A stretch of 6,864 bases of DNA, taken from Acetobacterium sp. Lineage in GTDB: Bacteria > Bacillota > Clostridia > Eubacteriales > Eubacteriaceae. The position numbers and the translations under genes are program-made. Positions 5,420 to 6,864 of the stretch are shown here, in pieces. The DNA is taken from positions 1-6,864 of the forward strand of contig JAKLQL010000556.1 in NCBI GenBank assembly GCA_022013395.1, written 5' to 3'. The notes under the pieces were generated by a model, which was not told the DNA's origin, ran no database searches, and was given only the letters and a program-made list of their open reading frames with translations. Positions within the stretch are counted from its first letter, which is position 1, and each line of letters begins with the position of its first letter.

Positions 5420-5545
5420 TTAGCTATCCGATCTTCTATTCTTAAATAAGACCATGATGAAATAGGTAACAGTATTGGCCCCATTATTGTAGCTGATATT
5501 TAAAGCTGGACTCTCTGTAAAACGATAATTAGTCCATTTTATCAT
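5420..5545 (-). CDS. Candidate small ORF (41 aa) after the HydA-like gene
   Basis: An ATG at 5545 opens a 41-codon frame that ends in TAA at 5420. The peptide begins MIKWTNYRFTES and ends KNRRSDS, with a hydrophobic stretch (VTYFIMVLF) near residues 26-34. It begins 8 nt after the HydA-like stop codon and ends 8 nt before the terminator stem, so it fills the gap almost exactly. Against it: there is no recognisable SD before the ATG, I recognise no family, and an open frame of this length in a 140-bp gap can arise by chance. It could also be the remnant of a lost gene. Confidence 0.25.
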   Translation of the reverse strand: MIKWTNYRFTESPALNISYNNGANTVTYFIMVLFKNRRSDS

Positions 5546-5553
5546 ATTTATAC

Positions 5554-6864
5554 TCATGCGTTAATTCGAATCACACGATAGGGGGAGTTCCCATTTTGCA
5601 CTTCCTCCAACAATACCCCTACCTGTCCCAAATTCGTTGCGATTGCTGCTTTTATACGGTTTCCATTTAACACAAATTCCGTTTGCTGAATGTCTTTTTC
5701 AATTGACAATTCTACCGGTGCAAAGAATGCCGTTGCTGGTAGCTCTTTTGGTGATACCGCAATGCTATCTGGTTTTAATGGCTGTCTTTTTTTTGGATTT
5801 ACACCGGTTCTAAGAAAAATACTGTATAATTCTCTTACCGGAATTACGAAGTTCACACTTTTATTTTCATAAGCATCGGCTGCGTTTTCCCCGCCCTCGG
5901 TAACTGTAATTAGACGAAAGTCAGAGGTATCATGTTTCTGATCCCCCGCAAAGGTCTGTTTGAGGTATTTTGAAAAAATGCGTTGCGGCGAGTCATAAGT
6001 GATGAGCTGCGGAACCAGTTTTTCAAAATTTTGTTTAACAAATTTTTCTGCGGCATAACTGTCGGTAATAATCACTGTTTCTTTTTTTGTTTCAAGTGCT
6101 TTTAATAATGCTTTTTCGCCATCTTTCGCCGACAGCTGATTGACAACCTCATCGGTATAGACATAATCTACCCCAATTTTGCGAAGCCCGGCAACAACAA
6201 GCTCGACATCCATAACAGGGGTGTCCATGTGAAACAGCTCCGCAAGTTTTTTTAGCGTATTTGATGAAACCAGTGCTGCCGTCTTGATACCATAATTATG
6301 TGTATAAAAAAGAACTTCATCCGTATGTTCTTCAACGAAAAGAGCCCCGGTGGGACAGACATCCACACAACGTCCACATTGTACACATGGACTGTCTTTC
6401 ATGTTTTTATCCATTTCCGGTACAATTTTCGTGTTCGATCCTCTGTTGATGATACTTAAGTTATGGACTGTCTGAATATCATTACAGACATCTACACATC
6501 TGCGGCATTTTACACATTTGTTCGAATTACGGATAATTGAGCCAGTACTTTTATCTACTTTCTGATCGATATTCTCGTGCGGATACGGCAGTACATCGAC
6601 CTTGTACTCACGTGCTAAGGCCTGGAGTTCACAACATCCATCCCTGACACACTCACAGAAAAAGCACATCTCGCAAAAAGCAGGATCCAGATCATCACAT
6701 CGAGAATTTCCAATTCTCAAACAATGATGACAATCGACCGCATGACGCGAAAGCAGAAGCTCCAAGGTTGTTTTTCTTGACTTGCGGATTGCCAGTGTAT
6801 CGGTATCGACTTCCATCCCTTTTCTGACTTTGGTTGCACAAGCAGGCTGAAAAACTCTTTCACC
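5554..6864 (-). CDS. HydA/NuoG-like iron-sulfur protein lacking the H-cluster motifs (5' end outside window)
   Basis: 436 residues are visible and the frame is open to the window edge; the first visible ATG (6816) is internal, because the 16 codons before it (ending ACATKVRKG) are the end of a NuoG/HydA-type [2Fe-2S] domain. Visible numbering: last [2Fe-2S] Cys at 9; His-ligated [4Fe-4S] motif at 41-80 (HAVDC..C through CCELQ) with a cysteine-rich insertion; two [4Fe-4S] motifs at 117-127 and 160-170 (CxxCxxCxxxC, the second followed by P). From about 190 on it resembles the [FeFe]-hydrogenase catalytic domain (SPQRIF at 292-297, VREL near 343-346, GNRIKAAIATNLG at 401-413). The TSCxPGW and MPC motifs are replaced, and the protein stops before the final CxGGC region. 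I infer an electron-transfer subunit, perhaps with NuoE/F-like partners encoded upstream, in a bifurcating or transhydrogenase-like complex; it is not a hydrogenase itself. Confidence 0.88.
   Translation of the reverse strand, partial: GERVFQPACATKVRKGMEVDTDTLAIRKSRKTTLELLLSRHAVDCHHCLRIGNSRCDDLDPAFCEMCFFCECVRDGCCELQALAREYKVDVLPYPHENIDQKVDKSTGSIIRNSNKCVKCRRCVDVCNDIQTVHNLSIINRGSNTKIVPEMDKNMKDSPCVQCGRCVDVCPTGALFVEEHTDEVLFYTHNYGIKTAALVSSNTLKKLAELFHMDTPVMDVELVVAGLRKIGVDYVYTDEVVNQLSAKDGEKALLKALETKKETVIITDSYAAEKFVKQNFEKLVPQLITYDSPQRIFSKYLKQTFAGDQKHDTSDFRLITVTEGGENAADAYENKSVNFVIPVRELYSIFLRTGVNPKKRQPLKPDSIAVSPKELPATAFFAPVELSIEKDIQQTEFVLNGNRIKAAIATNLGQVGVLLEEVQNGNSPYRVIRINA

Noticed and set aside
5501..5520. 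A third MerR-type dyad (AGAGAGTCCAGCT on the minus strand).
   Set aside because: There is no TTGACT at the required distance and no matching second half-site.
5554..6816. Reading the iron-sulfur protein as a complete 420-aa gene starting at the ATG at 6816.
   Set aside because: The 16 codons upstream to the window edge are in frame and encode a typical end of a [2Fe-2S] domain (PACATKVRKG), including its last cysteine. The gene starts outside the window.
1..6864. CRISPR arrays, tRNA or rRNA genes, insertion sequences, integrase or phage genes.
   Set aside because: No spaced repeat arrays, cloverleaf-like or rRNA segments, transposase frames or terminal inverted repeats were seen on either strand.

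Overview
The window reads as chromosomal DNA of a low-to-moderate GC anaerobic Firmicute. The content fits an acetogen of the Eubacteriaceae (Acetobacterium-like): a large cysteine-rich [FeFe]-hydrogenase-type iron-sulfur protein, TTG starts, strong AAGGAG ribosome binding sites and AT-rich gaps. This placement is an inference from gene content; there is no rRNA or other marker. Every gene I can support lies on the minus strand, so transcription runs from high to low coordinates.

In transcription order: (1) 6864-5554, the 3' part of a HydA/NuoG-like iron-sulfur protein whose 5' end lies outside the window, followed by a 41-codon candidate small ORF and a Rho-independent terminator near 5387-5411. 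(2) An upstream region (5307-5359) with three TTAAC-type direct repeats exactly 11 bp apart and a TAATAT -10, leading to a short-chain dehydrogenase (5222-4425) and then an NTF2/SnoaL-like small protein (4300-3890) that ends in a hairpin terminator. (3) A membrane-bound CHASE-GGDEF diguanylate cyclase (3581-2208). (4) A YjdM/PhnA-type zinc-ribbon protein (2128-1787) with its own sigma-A-type promoter and a strong terminator. (5) A MATE-family efflux pump (1482-106) behind a MerR-type promoter (19-bp spacer containing a dyad). (6) The first seven codons of another gene (20-1), behind a second MerR-type promoter of the same geometry.

The genes do not form one pathway. The MATE gene and the next gene look co-regulated by one MerR-family regulator, presumably a drug or toxic-compound response. 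The dehydrogenase and NTF2-like gene look like a small two-gene unit of unknown substrate. The diguanylate cyclase and YjdM are probably independent units.

The most unusual item is the HydA-like protein. It keeps the ferredoxin-type cluster domains and a recognisable hydrogenase-domain scaffold, but lacks every H-cluster cysteine motif and stops just before the last one would occur. It also carries a cysteine-rich insertion inside the His-ligated cluster motif. It is best read as an electron-wiring subunit of a hydrogenase-derived complex that does not itself handle H2.
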